Source: an uncultured Leifsonia sp. (GTDB lineage Bacteria > Actinomycetota > Actinomycetes > Actinomycetales > Microbacteriaceae). From it: a DNA stretch of 64,000 bases. Location: the NCBI RefSeq assembly GCF_945957465.1, contig NZ_CAMFLC010000010.1, forward strand, positions 1 through 64,000. The letters are read 5' to 3'. Shown piece after piece: positions 9,994 to 19,982 of the stretch; the stretch's first letter is position 1; each line of letters begins with the position of its first letter. The notes beneath the pieces were generated by a model. The model did no database searches, was not told the origin of the DNA, and saw nothing but the letters and a program-made list of their open reading frames with translations. Made by a program: the position numbers and the translations under genes.

Positions 9994-11090
9994 TCGAGGT
10001 AGAAGGAGCCGACACCCGCGGCCACGAGCAGGCCGCCGATGATCCAGAAGCGCACGACGACCGTGATCTCGGCCCACCCCTTCAGCTCGAAGTGATGGTG
10101 GATCGGACTCATCAGGAAGATGCGTCTGCCGTGGGTGATCTTGAAGTACGCACGCTGCACGATGACCGACCCGGCCTCGATCACGAACAGGCCGCCGATG
10201 AGCACGAGCAGGAGCTCGGTGCGGCTGAGGATCGCCAGGGCCGCCACCGCGCCGCCGAGGGCGAGCGAGCCGGTGTCGCCGAGGAAGATCTGCGCGGGCG
10301 AGGTGTTCCACCAGAGGAAGCCCACCACGGCGCCGACGATCGCCGTCGCGACGATCGCGAGGTCGAACGGATCGCGCACGTCGTAGCACTTGGCGATGTT
10401 CTCGGGGTTCAGCGTCGGGCTGGCGCACGACTGGATGGACTGCCAGAACCCGATGATGATGTAGGCGCCGATCGCCAGGATGCTCGCGCCGGAGGCGAGC
10501 CCGTCGAGGCCGTCGGTGACGTTCACGCCGTTGGAGGTGGCCGCCACGATGAAGTTGATCCAGATCAGGTACAGCCCGTAGCCGACGAGGACGCCGATCA
10601 CACCGAACTTGGTGATCGACCCGAAGTCGATGGGCAGGTCGCGGATGAACGAGACGCTCATCGTCGCCGGCGTGTACCCGCGTCCGTCGGGGAAGCGGAT
10701 GGCGAGGAACGCCCAGACCGTCGCGACCACGACCTGACCGGCGACCTTGGCCCATCCGGTGAGCCCGAGGCTGCGCTCGCGGCGGGTCTTGAGGAAGTCG
10801 TCCACGAACCCGACGACACCGAGACCGACCATGAGGAAGAGCACGAGCAGCGCCGAGACGCTCGTCTCGTCGCCGGTGAGCAGAAGCGCCGTGAAGTAGC
10901 CGAACAGGGTCCCCAGGATGACGACGATGCCGCCCATGGTGGCGGTCCCCCGCTTGGCGTGGTGGCTCTGCGGGCCGTCGTCACGGATGAACTGGCCCCA
11001 CTGGAGGCGCTTGAAGAGCCGGATGAACAGCGGCGTGAGGAACAGCGTGAACGCCATCGACAGCGCACCGGAGGTCAGAAGGGCTCTCAC
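9978..11090 (-). CDS. mraY: MraY, phospho-MurNAc-pentapeptide transferase
   Basis: Integral membrane enzyme making lipid I from UDP-MurNAc-pentapeptide and undecaprenyl phosphate. The 370-residue protein has about ten membrane helices and the family motifs [19 protein letters not shown] (catalytic Asp pair), [25 protein letters not shown] and [17 protein letters not shown] at 11090 overlaps the murF stop codon as GTGA, so translation is probably coupled. The insertion with [21 protein letters not shown] between helices is an extracytoplasmic loop with two cysteines. Confidence 0.96.
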   Translation of the reverse strand: MRALLTSGALSMAFTLFLTPLFIRLFKRLQWGQFIRDDGPQSHHAKRGTATMGGIVVILGTLFGYFTALLLTGDETSVSALLVLFLMVGLGVVGFVDDFLKTRRERSLGLTGWAKVAGQVVVATVWAFLAIRFPDGRGYTPATMSVSFIRDLPIDFGSITKFGVIGVLVGYGLYLIWINFIVAATSNGVNVTDGLDGLASGASILAIGAYIIIGFWQSIQSCASPTLNPENIAKCYDVRDPFDLAIVATAIVGAVVGFLWWNTSPAQIFLGDTGSLALGGAVAALAILSRTELLLVLIGGLFVIEAGSVIVQRAYFKITHGRRIFLMSPIHHHFELKGWAEITVVVRFWIIGGLLVAAGVGSFYLEWLAT

Positions 11091-12556
11091 GAGAAGAATT
11101 CTCCCAGTCGATCGCCGAGGAACCGCAGCCCCGCGGAGTTGGACGACTTGACGAGCACGGTGTCGCCGGCGCGCAGCGTCGAGGACAGGTGGCCGAACGC
11201 CTCGTCCTGGGTCTCGAAGAACAGCGACTCGCCGTCCCACGACCCCTCGTTGATGGCGGTGATGTGCATGCGCCGGGCGGCAGGGCCGACGATCACGAGC
11301 TGGTCGATCCCGAGACGGACGGCGAGCAGGCCGATCCGGTCGTGCTCCTCGCCCGAGAACTCGCCCAGCTCGCTCATCTCGCCCAGGACGGCGACGGTCC
11401 GCTCCCCCGGCTCGGCGATCTGCGCCAGCGTCTTGATGGCCGCGGCCATCGAGTCGGGGCTGGCGTTGTACGCGTCGTTGATGATGGTGACGCCGCGTGC
11501 GCCGCCCAGGACCTCCATGCGCCACCGCTCGGCGCGCTGCACCGTCTGCAGGGCTCCCACGATGGTGTCGATGTCGACGCCCAGCGTGTGCGCCGCGGCC
11601 GCAGCGGCCAACGCGTTCATCACGTGGTGCTCGCCGAGGACCTGGAACTGCACAGTCCGGCTCTCGCCCGCGCGCCCAGCGCCACCGGCGTCGCCCATGC
11701 CGTCGAGCGCGGGAAGGTGCAGCGTGAACGCCGTGCCGCGCGCAGTGGACCGCACGTCGGTGGCGCGCACCGCCGCCCGGTCGTCGAGGCCGAACCACAA
11801 CACCCGCGCCGCGGTCTTGTCGGCCATCGACGCGACCCGTGGGTCGTCGAGGTTCAACACCGCGACATCGGACTCGAGCAGATCGCTGACCATTTCGGTC
11901 TTGGCCGCGAGCGTCTTCTCGATACCGCCGAACTCGCCGGCGTGCGCGAGGCCCACCTTGAGGACGATCCCGATGTCGGGACGGGCCATGCGCACCAGGC
12001 GCGCGATCTCGCCGATGCCGCTCGCGCCCATCTCGGCGACCAGGTACTGGGTCTCCTCGGTCACCTCGAGCATGGTCACCGGCGCGCCCACCTCGTTGTT
12101 GAACGAGGCGCGCGGCGCGATGGTCGGGCCGAGCTGTTCGAGGATGGCGCGCAGCAGGTTCTTGGTCGTCGTCTTGCCGTTGGAACCGGTGACGCCGACG
12201 ATCTTGAGGGTGCCGAGTGCCCGGACGCGCGCGATCACCTCGGTCGCCAGATCGCCGAGGGCGACGACGGTGTCGGGAACCAGGAGCTGGGCCACCGGCA
12301 GGTCGAGCGCGTGATCGACGACCAGGAGGGCCGCGCCCGCCTCGACCGCCTGCGGGGCGAAGAGGTGGCCGTCTGTCACCTCCCCGGGCTTTGCGAAGAA
12401 GATCGCGCCGGGCACGACCTCCCGCGAATCGGTGGTGGAGAGGCCGTCCACGACGGTCTCGGGCGTGGCGGCCGTGCCGTCCGGGAGCACGGCTCCGTCG
12501 AGCAGCAGCGTGCCGCGGGTCGCGTCGGCGATCTCGGCCAGCGTGAGCGCGATCAT
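11087..12556 (-). CDS. murF: MurF, UDP-MurNAc-tripeptide--D-Ala-D-Ala ligase
   Basis: Adds D-Ala-D-Ala to complete the stem pentapeptide. The 489-residue sequence contains the Mur ligase N-domain ([21 protein letters not shown]), the P-loop [40 protein letters not shown], and the C-terminal domain with [19 protein letters not shown]. The ATG at 12556 overlaps the murE stop as TGATG and has GGGTGG upstream. A GTG three codons earlier is possible but less likely. The 3' end overlaps mraY by 4 bases. Confidence 0.95.
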   Translation of the reverse strand: MIALTLAEIADATRGTLLLDGAVLPDGTAATPETVVDGLSTTDSREVVPGAIFFAKPGEVTDGHLFAPQAVEAGAALLVVDHALDLPVAQLLVPDTVVALGDLATEVIARVRALGTLKIVGVTGSNGKTTTKNLLRAILEQLGPTIAPRASFNNEVGAPVTMLEVTEETQYLVAEMGASGIGEIARLVRMARPDIGIVLKVGLAHAGEFGGIEKTLAAKTEMVSDLLESDVAVLNLDDPRVASMADKTAARVLWFGLDDRAAVRATDVRSTARGTAFTLHLPALDGMGDAGGAGRAGESRTVQFQVLGEHHVMNALAAAAAAHTLGVDIDTIVGALQTVQRAERWRMEVLGGARGVTIINDAYNASPDSMAAAIKTLAQIAEPGERTVAVLGEMSELGEFSGEEHDRIGLLAVRLGIDQLVIVGPAARRMHITAINEGSWDGESLFFETQDEAFGHLSSTLRAGDTVLVKSSNSAGLRFLGDRLGEFFS

Positions 12557-14109
12557 CAGAGCCACCCGGCCTCTCGGAGGGCCAGGCGCGCGTCGTCACG
12601 TGCCGAGTACGGCAGGCGCCGGCCGGCGACCTCTTGGTAGTCCTCGTGCCCGGGGCCGGCGTACAGCACGACGTCGCCCTCGCCGGCGAGCGAGAGCGCC
12701 GCGCGGAAGGCGGCGCGCGGATCGGCCACCTCAGAGAGCTCGGCGTCCGGCACGGCGGCGCGCGCGCCGTCGAGGAGGGCGGCGCGGATGGCCGCGGGGT
12801 CCTCCGAGCGCGGGTGGAAGTCGGTGATGACCACCGCGTCGGCGCCGCGTGCGGCGATCGCGCCCATCTCGGCGCGCTTCGTGGTGTCACGGTCGCCGTC
12901 CGCCCCGAAGACCATGACGATGCGGCCCTCGGTCACGCGCCGGAGCGCGTCGAGCAACGACCGGAAGGCGTCGGGCGTGTGCCCGTAGTCGATGAAGACG
13001 ACGGGCCCGTGGTCGCCGGAGATCCGCTCGGTGCGGCCGGGCACGTAGGCGTCGATCCCGCCGTCGCGGTCGAGGGCCGCGCCGATGGCGTCGAGGTCGT
13101 AACCGGACTCCACGAGCATCACGATCGCGAGCGCCGCGTTGGCGGCGTTGTAGGCGCCGAGGAGCGGAACCTTGGTCTCGAGCCGGCGGCCGTCCGGGCC
13201 GGCGAGCTCGAAGACGGTCTCGGCGAGGGTCTCCTGCACGACCGTGAGCGTCCAGTCGGCGTCGACGCCCGGCACGCTCGCGAGCGTCGTGACCGGGATG
13301 CGCGACTGCTCGACGAGGGCGCGGCCCCAGTCGGAGTCGACCGTGACGACACCGCGACGCGCGCGGTCGGGCTGGAACAGCTCCAGCTTGGCCGCGAAGT
13401 AGTCGTCCATCGCCGCGTAGTCGTCCAGGTGGTCATGGCTGAGGTTGGTGAAGCCGACGACGTCGAACTCGATGCCGTCGACGCGATGGCGGGTCAGAGC
13501 CTGCGCGGACACCTCCAAGGCGACGGCGCGCACACCCTCCTCGCGCATACGGGCGAGCAACGCGTGCAACTCGCTGGCCTCCGGAGTGGTCAGCTTGCTC
13601 GTGATCGCCTGCTCGCCGATGCGGCGCTCCGCGGTCGACGACAGCCCGGCGACGACGCCGAGCTGGCCGAGGATCGCATACAGCAGGTACACGACGGTGG
13701 TCTTGCCGTTGGTGCCGGTGACGCCGAACAGCGTCGCCGCGTTCTCGTCGGTGCGGTAGATCCAGGCGGCGACGGCACCGAGGGCCGCCCGCGGGTCGGA
13801 CGTGACGATCACGGGCAGTCCCGAACCGGCGGCGAGTCGCGCGCCGGCCTCGTCGGTGAGGACCGCGACGGCCCCGGCCTCGGCCGCGGCGGCTGCGAAG
13901 CTCGCGCCGTGCGCGTTCTTGCCGGGCACGCCGACGTAGAGATCGCCCGGCTCGACCGCCGAGCTCGCCAGGGCGGCGCCGGTGACCTCGACCGCATCGA
14001 GGTCACCTCGCACGTCCAGCCCGAACTCCGCGACCAGCTGGGCGAGCGGGCGGGCGACGGGATGCTCGGGGCGCAGAGAGGAGGGCGCCGGTCCTGTCAC
14101 GGGGCTCAC
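12556..14109 (-). CDS. murE: MurE-type ligase adding the third stem residue, without the DAP signature
   Basis: Cytoplasmic ligase adding the position-3 diamino acid to UDP-MurNAc-L-Ala-D-Glu. It has [17 protein letters not shown] (P-loop), [37 protein letters not shown] and [11 protein letters not shown]. In DAP-adding MurE enzymes the substrate pocket carries DNPR; here the equivalent segment reads [15 protein letters not shown], with FHPR at 431-434. The distal motif usually read as GKGHE is GPGHEDYQ. This fits a family whose wall is B-type with L-diaminobutyrate, ornithine, lysine or homoserine at position 3 rather than meso-DAP; the actual amino acid is not deducible. The start is GTG at 14109. 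The stop overlaps murF. Confidence 0.94.
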   Translation of the reverse strand: MSPVTGPAPSSLRPEHPVARPLAQLVAEFGLDVRGDLDAVEVTGAALASSAVEPGDLYVGVPGKNAHGASFAAAAAEAGAVAVLTDEAGARLAAGSGLPVIVTSDPRAALGAVAAWIYRTDENAATLFGVTGTNGKTTVVYLLYAILGQLGVVAGLSSTAERRIGEQAITSKLTTPEASELHALLARMREEGVRAVALEVSAQALTRHRVDGIEFDVVGFTNLSHDHLDDYAAMDDYFAAKLELFQPDRARRGVVTVDSDWGRALVEQSRIPVTTLASVPGVDADWTLTVVQETLAETVFELAGPDGRRLETKVPLLGAYNAANAALAIVMLVESGYDLDAIGAALDRDGGIDAYVPGRTERISGDHGPVVFIDYGHTPDAFRSLLDALRRVTEGRIVMVFGADGDRDTTKRAEMGAIAARGADAVVITDFHPRSEDPAAIRAALLDGARAAVPDAELSEVADPRAAFRAALSLAGEGDVVLYAGPGHEDYQEVAGRRLPYSARDDARLALREAGWL

Positions 14110-14145
14110 TTTCAGTAGACGGGTAGTGCTCAGTAGGCCGCGTTC

Positions 14146-15888
14146 TTAGAAATACGGCGGGTAGTCGGCCGGGCTCGACGTCGAGGGCTTCACCCGGTAG
14201 CTCTTCAGCACCTGACTCATGATCGTGTGGAACAGCGGAGCGGCGGCTGCCGACGAAGTAATGGTAGTCGGGAACCCGAGGTTGACCGAAACGACGTACT
14301 GCGGATCGTCCACCGGGGCGACGCCCATGACCGACACGTAGTACGACGGGAGGTACCCGCCCTTGCCGTCCGGCTGCTGGGCCGTACCGGTCTTCGCCGC
14401 GACGTTGTAGCCCGGGATCTGCAGCTGCTTCCAGAGCTCGCCCTTGGTGGTCACCGACTCCAGCATCTGGAGGGTCGTGTCGGCCGCAGCAGCCGAGACG
14501 ACCTTCACGGGCGCAGGCTTCGGGACGTCGGTGAGCGTGCCGTCCGCCTGCTTGCAGCCCTCGACCATCGTGAGCGGGATGCGGGTGCCGCCGTTCGCGA
14601 GCGTCTGATAGGCGCTGATCATCTGCAACTGGGTCGCCGCGACGCCCTGCCCGAACATGGTCGCGTACTTGGTCTGGTCGTCCCACGTGCTCACCGGGTT
14701 CAGAATGCCCGACGAATCGTTCGGGTACGGGAGGCCGGTCTTCTCGCCGATTCCGAACTTCTTCATGTAGTCGTAGCGCGTCTGATCGCTGAGCGCTCTC
14801 CCGAGCTGTGACATCCCCGTGTTCGACGACTCCATCAGCACCCCCGTGAGGGTCAGCCGCTCGGGCGCGTGATAGCCCGCGTCGTGGAGGTCGGCGCCGT
14901 TGCCCGACTTCCATTCGTACGGCGCGATCACCTGGCTCGCCGGCGTCGCCTTGCCCTGGTCGAGCAGCATCGCGGCCGTGAGCGCTTTGAACGTCGACCC
15001 GGGCTCGCGCGGGTCGGTCAGGGGCTGCAGGCGCCAGAACGACGGATCGGTCGCGTCGATGTTGTTCGGGTCCAGCGCGGGCCACTGCGCGATGGCCTTG
15101 ATCTTGCCGGTCTTCGCCTCTGCCACGGTGACGTAGCCGAACTTCGACCCGGTGGCGGCGACCTGCTGAGCGAGTGTCTGCTCGGCGAACCATTGCAGGT
15201 CGCTGTCGATGGTGAGCTCGAGCGTGCCTCCGTCTTTGGCCTTGCGCTGCACCACGGTGCTGCCCGGGATGGCGACGCCGTCGGCGCCGCGCTGGTAGGT
15301 CTCGAGGCCGTTCTGACCGGCGAGACAGCCGTTCTCGCTCTTCTCCAGGCCGCCGTTGCCGGCCTGCGACACGTAGCCGATCAGGTTGCCGGCCACGGCC
15401 CCGTTCGGATAGCTCCGGGCCTGCGTCTTGCTGAAGGTGAGCCACGGGTACGGGAGCTTGTCGAGCTTGTCGAACACCGTCACGTCCATGCCCGACTTGA
15501 TCAGCACGTACTGCGACTTGGGATTCTCCTTGAGCGCCGCGTCGAACAGCGCGACGACCGCATCGCCGCCCTGTCCGGTGATGGCGCCGATCTTCGCCGC
15601 GGCCTCCACCATCTTGTCGCGACCGCCGGCGATCGCGTCGGACGGGGACGCCTGCGCCGTGTAGGTGTAGATGGTGGTGGCCAGCACCGTGCCGCTCGCG
15701 TCGACGATGTCGCCGCGGTTGCCGTAGAGGACCGTCGAGTCCTCTTTGGCGTTCACCGACGCCCGCTGCAGGTCGTCGGCGCGCACCACCTGGATGTCGA
15801 CGAGCTTGCCGCCGAGGATGGCGACGAACCCGGCCACGGCGAGAACGGTCAGCGCCGTGCGTCGCCGCAGCATCTTCCTGTTGAGCAT
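14146..15888 (-). CDS. ftsI: FtsI, class B penicillin-binding protein (septal transpeptidase)
   Basis: Bitopic transpeptidase working with FtsW. The 580-residue protein has an N-terminal membrane segment (TALTVLAVAGFVAILGGKLV, 11-30) and the dimerisation domain (GNRGDIVDASGTVLATT). The penicillin-binding domain follows with the three active-site motifs STFK (298-301, catalytic Ser298), SSN (354-356) and KTGT (499-502). Length and motif spacing are normal, so it should be active. It is separated from murE by 36 bases and from the ftsL-like gene by 28 bases. The natural acceptor would be the non-DAP muropeptide made by the MurE here. Confidence 0.96.
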   Translation of the reverse strand: MLNRKMLRRRTALTVLAVAGFVAILGGKLVDIQVVRADDLQRASVNAKEDSTVLYGNRGDIVDASGTVLATTIYTYTAQASPSDAIAGGRDKMVEAAAKIGAITGQGGDAVVALFDAALKENPKSQYVLIKSGMDVTVFDKLDKLPYPWLTFSKTQARSYPNGAVAGNLIGYVSQAGNGGLEKSENGCLAGQNGLETYQRGADGVAIPGSTVVQRKAKDGGTLELTIDSDLQWFAEQTLAQQVAATGSKFGYVTVAEAKTGKIKAIAQWPALDPNNIDATDPSFWRLQPLTDPREPGSTFKALTAAMLLDQGKATPASQVIAPYEWKSGNGADLHDAGYHAPERLTLTGVLMESSNTGMSQLGRALSDQTRYDYMKKFGIGEKTGLPYPNDSSGILNPVSTWDDQTKYATMFGQGVAATQLQMISAYQTLANGGTRIPLTMVEGCKQADGTLTDVPKPAPVKVVSAAAADTTLQMLESVTTKGELWKQLQIPGYNVAAKTGTAQQPDGKGGYLPSYYVSVMGVAPVDDPQYVVSVNLGFPTTITSSAAAAPLFHTIMSQVLKSYRVKPSTSSPADYPPYF

Positions 15889-15916
15889 GGAGAGCCCGTC
15901 CCGTCCGCTGTCCGAC

Positions 15917-16606
15917 TCAGTGCGTCACCGGTGTCGGCAACGCTCCCTGCAACGGTACGGACGGCTTCGCGGGAGTCGTGGATGCCGCTCCCGCGCTTGC
16001 GGAACTCCCAGCTTGGGCGGTCGCCCCCTGCCCGCCGGCCGTCCCGGGCCCGGCGACCAGCGGGACGCCGGCGAGCTGCGCGTTCGGGACGAGGTTGCCC
16101 TGACCTCCGGTCACGGTGCCGGCGGCGCCGTTCGCCGCGACCGGCGCGCCGAGGACCGCGCCGTCGGAGAGCCGGAGGTAGGCCGGGTTGCTGTTGCTGA
16201 CCATGCCGAGGGCGTTCGCATTGGCGGCGAGGTTCTGCGGGGAGGTCAGCCGGTTGAGGTCTTCCGACGCGGCCTGGTAACTGCGCTGGAGTTCGGTCTG
16301 CCTGCTCTGCAGGGAGCTCAGCTGATAGGCCCCCTGCGAGACCCCGATGCTCAGGAGCAGCTGGGCCACCACGATGACCAGCAGCGCCGACACCGCGGTG
16401 ATCGCGTACAGCGTGCGGGGCCGGGCCCGGCGCTGGCTGCGGGTGGCGACGACCTCGAGGTGCGTACGACGCTCGCGTTCGGGCCGCTGCGGCCTGTCGA
16501 GCGCCGGCTCCTCCAGCCGGGGCGCAGTCGCGGCCGTGGAGGCCGGGACGTGCCAGGCCAGGGTCGGACGTCGACGGACCCCCGCTCCCATCGGGTTGCT
16601 GCTCAC
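15917..16606 (-). CDS. FtsL-like bitopic division protein
   Basis: Position between rsmH and ftsI and architecture mark it as the FtsL-type divisome subunit. It has a basic cytoplasmic part, one membrane helix ([20 protein letters not shown], about 66-85), then a short predicted coiled coil ([25 protein letters not shown]) followed by [11 protein letters not shown], the usual FtsL/DivIC end motif. A long Gly/Ala/Pro-rich tail of about 80 residues follows, not part of the core family. Sequence identity in this family is too low to be sure of the name. The GTG start overlaps the rsmH stop (GTGA). Confidence 0.8.
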   Translation of the reverse strand: MSSNPMGAGVRRRPTLAWHVPASTAATAPRLEEPALDRPQRPERERRTHLEVVATRSQRRARPRTLYAITAVSALLVIVVAQLLLSIGVSQGAYQLSSLQSRQTELQRSYQAASEDLNRLTSPQNLAANANALGMVSNSNPAYLRLSDGAVLGAPVAANGAAGTVTGGQGNLVPNAQLAGVPLVAGPGTAGGQGATAQAGSSASAGAASTTPAKPSVPLQGALPTPVTH

Positions 16607-17553
16607 GAGCCCCTCCTCACTCGTTCGGCCGCGCGCAAGCGCACGGGTGTCGCCCTCGGATTGCGGGCCTTCTCGTCGTCGTCGGCCAGTTCCGCTCCGC
16701 GGATCAGCAGCTTCAGCTCCGGCCGGTGCTCCGGCAGTTCGACGGGCAACCCCGCCGGCGCGCTCGAACGCGACCGGCGCTGGAGCTCGCGCTTGACGAT
16801 GCGGTCCTCCAGCGACTGGTACGACTCCACGACGATGCGGCCGCCCACCTCCAGCGCGTCGATCGCCGCCGGGATCGCACGCTCCAGCACGGCGAGCTCC
16901 TGATTCACTTCGATGCGCAGCGCCTGGAACACGCGCTTGGCCGGGTGCCCCTGCCGTTGCACTGCGGCCGGCGTCGCCTTCTGGAGGATCTCCACCAGCC
17001 GTCCCGAGCGCACGATCGGGGCGACCTCCCGCTCCTCGACGATGCGACGCGCATAGCGGGCGGCCAGCTTCTCTTCGCCGTAGTCGCGGAAGATACGGCG
17101 CAGGTCGGCCTCGGAGTACGTCGCGAGCACCACCTCGGCGGTCAGTTCGCTCGTGCCGTCCATGCGCATGTCGAGCGGCGCGTCCTTCGAGTACGAGAAG
17201 CCCCGCTCCACCCGGTCGAGCTGCAGGGACGACACGCCGAGATCGAACAGGACACCGTCGACACGGTCGATTCCGAGCCCGTCCAGTGCCTCGCGGATCC
17301 CGTCGTACACGGTGTGGACCAGATGGACCCGGTCGCCGAACCGCTCCAGCCGGGCGCCGGCGATCGCCAGCGCGTCAGGGTCGCGGTCGAGGCCGACGAG
17401 CACAGCGTCCGGGTAGCGCTCCAGGACGCCGGCCGAGTGGCCTCCCATCCCGAGGGTGGCGTCGACGAAGACCGCCCCCGGCCTGGTCAGCGCGGGCCCG
17501 AGGAGCTCGATGCAGCGCTCCAGCAGAACGGGGGTGTGGATGTCGTCCGTCAT
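16603..17553 (-). CDS. rsmH: RsmH (MraW), 16S rRNA m4C1402 methyltransferase
   Basis: SAM-dependent N4-methyltransferase acting on C1402 of 16S rRNA. It begins [18 protein letters not shown], then has [17 protein letters not shown] (SAM site), [45 protein letters not shown] and [15 protein letters not shown]. All are family hallmarks. ATG 17553 gives 316 residues. An open frame extends further upstream to 17736 but the residues before the ATG are unlike the family. It is the second gene of the dcw operon, 107 bases after mraZ. Confidence 0.96.
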   Translation of the reverse strand: MTDDIHTPVLLERCIELLGPALTRPGAVFVDATLGMGGHSAGVLERYPDAVLVGLDRDPDALAIAGARLERFGDRVHLVHTVYDGIREALDGLGIDRVDGVLFDLGVSSLQLDRVERGFSYSKDAPLDMRMDGTSELTAEVVLATYSEADLRRIFRDYGEEKLAARYARRIVEEREVAPIVRSGRLVEILQKATPAAVQRQGHPAKRVFQALRIEVNQELAVLERAIPAAIDALEVGGRIVVESYQSLEDRIVKRELQRRSRSSAPAGLPVELPEHRPELKLLIRGAELADDDEKARNPRATPVRLRAAERVRRGS

Positions 17554-17660
17554 GTCCGCACCCGGGAGGATCGTGCCCCTGGAGCCGGATCCCCATCCAT
17601 TCCGACCTGCCACCGGGGAAGTGGTGTCAGGGCGTATGGCTGGGAGTCCGATGCCAGGCG

Positions 17661-18092
17661 CTAGAACAGTCCCGGGATCACCTCCTCCTCCGTGTTCGCG
17701 AATGCCGCCTCCTGCTCGGCGAGGTAGGTCTCCCACGCCTCCGCGTCCCAGATCTCGGCGCGGCTGCCCGCCCCGATCACGACGAGGTCTCGGTCGAGTC
17801 CGGCGTACGACCGCAACGGGGTGGGGATGGTGACCCGGTTCTGCTTGTCCGGAACCTCTGCGCTCGCCCCCGAGAGGAACACGCGCAGGTAGTCCCTGGC
17901 CTGCTTGCTGGTCACCGGCGCCTGCCGGATCTTCTCGTGGAGGGACTCGAACTCCCGCTGCGAGAAGACGTAGACGCAGTGCTCCTGACCGCGGGTCAGC
18001 ACCAGGCCCGAGGCGAGCTCATCCCGGAATTTGGCCGGCAGGATGATGCGCCCCTTCTCGTCCAGTTTCGGGGCATAGGTGCCGAGGAACAT
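17661..18092 (-). CDS. mraZ: MraZ, transcriptional regulator of the dcw cluster
   Basis: Ring-forming AbrB-like DNA-binding protein that binds tandem repeats before its own gene and controls the division cluster. The 143-residue product has the two MraZ half domains: [20 protein letters not shown] and [23 protein letters not shown] 18092 is preceded by GGGGTGGG at a good distance; the GTG nine bases upstream is less likely. Three GTGGA boxes lie 43-68 bases upstream, so it is probably autoregulated. Confidence 0.95.
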   Translation of the reverse strand: MFLGTYAPKLDEKGRIILPAKFRDELASGLVLTRGQEHCVYVFSQREFESLHEKIRQAPVTSKQARDYLRVFLSGASAEVPDKQNRVTIPTPLRSYAGLDRDLVVIGAGSRAEIWDAEAWETYLAEQEAAFANTEEEVIPGLF

Positions 18093-18134
18093 CGGTCCCA
18101 CCCCCCACTCTCCCGGCCACGGTTGCGGTGTGCC

Positions 18135-18160
18135 TCCACTTTACTCCACTCTCATCCACA
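18135..18160 (-). promoter_or_regulatory. MraZ operator: three GTGGA boxes at 10-base period
   Basis: On the minus strand the sequence reads TGTGGA, AGTGGA, AGTGGA at 18160-18155, 18150-18145 and 18140-18135, exactly 10 bases apart. Tandem GTGG boxes at one helical turn are the known MraZ binding pattern. They lie between the mraZ start and a likely promoter. A 7-base inverted repeat GCAATTC-GGC-GAATTGC lies just upstream, of unknown meaning. Confidence 0.85.
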
Positions 18161-18279
18161 ATTTCAGCGCAATTCGCCGAATTGCCCCGTTTAGGGGTGA
18201 TAGATACCTGAGAAGACGCGGGATACACCGGTGGAGGAAAATGGAGGACCTGCGCGGTCACGGGGAGCGCCTAACGCAC

Positions 18280-18308
18280 AAAAAAGGGCCGATCCGAAGA
18301 TCGGCCCT
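18280..18308 (-). terminator. Rho-independent terminator after the DUF3040 gene
   Basis: On the minus strand a 9-base perfect stem (GGGCCGATC / GATCGGCCC) with a 4-base loop is followed by TTTTTT at 18285-18280. It lies 36 bases after the DUF3040 stop codon and isolates that gene from the dcw operon that starts downstream. It is the only classic stem plus T-tract I found in the window. Confidence 0.93.
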
Positions 18309-18343
18309 GAAGAAGGGGTGCGCCGGGGAGCGCGGTGGAGGGG

Positions 18344-18727
18344 CTAGCCCTGCCCGTCCTGCCGCTTGTCCCAGCGGTCGTTCATGCGGTCCATGAAACC
18401 GGGCTGGCCGCGCGACGGTTTGCCGGACGTGCCGGAGGCCGCGGCGGCGTCCGGATCGATCGCCACCCGCTTGCCCGGGGCGATCGCCAGCAACACGCCG
18501 GCGAACATCACCACGAAGCCCAGGATGCCGATGATCGGCAACTGCACGAAGACCCCCGTCACCAGGACGGCGATGCCGACGACGGCGACGAGAACGCCGA
18601 GGACGATCGAGCGATACGCGGGTCGCGCCCGCTTGCCCCCGACCTTGGCGACGAAGTCTGCGTCGTTCTGATAGAGACTGCGTTCCATCTCTTCGAGGAG
18701 GCGCTGCTCATGTTCTGAAAGCGGCAT
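18344..18727 (-). CDS. DUF3040 small membrane protein
   Basis: 127 residues. The N-terminus MPLSEHEQRLLEEMERSLYQNDADF is the DUF3040 signature. Two membrane helices follow (SIVLGVLVAVVGIAVLVTGV and LPIIGILGFVVMFAGVLLA) and then a polar, charged C-terminal tail. The family is restricted to actinobacteria and is usually next to mraZ; its function is unknown. ATG 18727 has GAGGGGGA upstream and matches the family start; the frame is open up to 18787. It ends at a strong terminator. Confidence 0.88.
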   Translation of the reverse strand: MPLSEHEQRLLEEMERSLYQNDADFVAKVGGKRARPAYRSIVLGVLVAVVGIAVLVTGVFVQLPIIGILGFVVMFAGVLLAIAPGKRVAIDPDAAAASGTSGKPSRGQPGFMDRMNDRWDKRQDGQG

Positions 18728-18793
18728 CCGGATCCCCCTCTTTCTTGCGGGTTCTAGGCGTTGTGTGGCCGATTGTAGCCGCACCACTCTGAC

Positions 18794-18805
18794 TAGGCTA
18801 TACGT
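18794..18805 (+). promoter_or_regulatory. Probable leaderless promoter of the polyprenyl synthase gene
   Basis: A -10 box TAGGCT at 18794-18799 is followed by 6 bases and then the GTG start at 18806, exactly where transcription should begin. No Shine-Dalgarno site precedes the GTG. The same arrangement recurs at ten other genes in this window. Confidence 0.65.
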
Positions 18806-19924
18806 GTGTCCGAAAGCATCCGATTCGTCGACCTCATCCAGTCAAGAATCGATGGATTCTTCGATGCGCGTGCATCCATTCTCGTCTCCATCGCCGATGA
18901 ACTCGCCCCGATCGCGGCTTTTTCGAGGGATTTTCTCAGCGGCGGCAAGCGCTTCCGCGCCCTCTTCTGCTTCTGGGGCTGGCAGGCGGTGCGCAGCATG
19001 GGCGACGAGGCCGACAACGGCCCGGTGACGGCGGGCGGTCCCCTGGACGCGGTCGTGTCCGTCGCGTCGGCGCTCGAGCTCTTCCACGCCGCCGCCCTGG
19101 TGCACGACGACCTCATCGACAACTCGGACACCCGCCGCGGCAAACCATCGGCTCACCGCCGCTTCGAGCACCTCCACGAAGAGGAGGGGTGGCAGGGCTC
19201 CGGCGCCTCGTTCGGCACGGGGGCGGCGACGCTGCTGGGCGACTACCTCCTCATACTGAGCGACGAGCTGTTCGACGAGGGGCTCACCCAGACGGTGAGC
19301 GCGTCGGCCCGGCGCTCGGCGCGCGCCGAGTTCAACCGGATGCGCCTGGATGTCACCGCGGGCCAGTACCTCGACATCTTCGAGGAGATCGGGTGGGCGG
19401 GGCGCCCCGACGCCGATCAGCTCGCCCGCGCCGAGCGCGTCATCGTGTACAAGTCGGCCAAATACTCCATCGAGTCGCCTCTGCTGATCGGCGCCAGCCT
19501 CGCGGGCGCGACCGTCGGGCAGCTGGACGCGCTCCGCCGGTTCGGCCTACCGCTCGGCATCGCGTACCAGCTCCGCGACGATCTCCTCGGCGTCTTCGGC
19601 GACGCCGAGGTCACCGGCAAGCCCAGCGGCGACGACCTGCGCGAGGGAAAGCGAACGGTCCTGATCGCCCTGACCCGGGAGGCCGTGCCGGCCGGTGCGC
19701 GCGCTACGCTCGACGAACTGCTCGGGGACCCGGACCTGACACCCCAGCAGATCGAGACGCTCCAGATGACGATCCGCCAGTCCGGGGCCGTCGAGAAGGT
19801 GGAGCGAATGATCGCCGACAACGTCGCGCTCGCGATCGAAGCCCTCGACGGCGCACCGCTGGGCGCGGGGGCACGAGCCCAGCTCCGCGACCTCGCGGTG
19901 ACGGTCACCCGGCGCTCGTACTGA
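18806..19924 (+). CDS. Trans-polyprenyl diphosphate synthase (IdsA-like)
   Basis: Condenses isopentenyl diphosphate units onto allylic diphosphates. The first Asp-rich motif DDLID (101-105, preceded by ALVH and followed by NSDTRRG) and the second, YQLRDDLLGVFGD, are intact, as are GGKRFRALF and the GKRT lysine region. Length 372 is normal for actinobacterial IdsA/GGPP-type enzymes. Chain length cannot be read reliably, but it is distinct from crtE at 48.8 kb and could make GGPP or a longer chain for menaquinone. It faces the Rv2175c-like gene. In Mycobacterium the orthologous block also pairs idsA2 with Rv2175c and pknL. Confidence 0.9.
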   Translation: MSESIRFVDLIQSRIDGFFDARASILVSIADELAPIAAFSRDFLSGGKRFRALFCFWGWQAVRSMGDEADNGPVTAGGPLDAVVSVASALELFHAAALVHDDLIDNSDTRRGKPSAHRRFEHLHEEEGWQGSGASFGTGAATLLGDYLLILSDELFDEGLTQTVSASARRSARAEFNRMRLDVTAGQYLDIFEEIGWAGRPDADQLARAERVIVYKSAKYSIESPLLIGASLAGATVGQLDALRRFGLPLGIAYQLRDDLLGVFGDAEVTGKPSGDDLREGKRTVLIALTREAVPAGARATLDELLGDPDLTPQQIETLQMTIRQSGAVEKVERMIADNVALAIEALDGAPLGAGARAQLRDLAVTVTRRSY

Positions 19925-19982
19925 CGGGCGGCAGCGGTCCGGCCAGAAAGGGCGCGACGGGAGCGGATGTGACGCGAACCGG

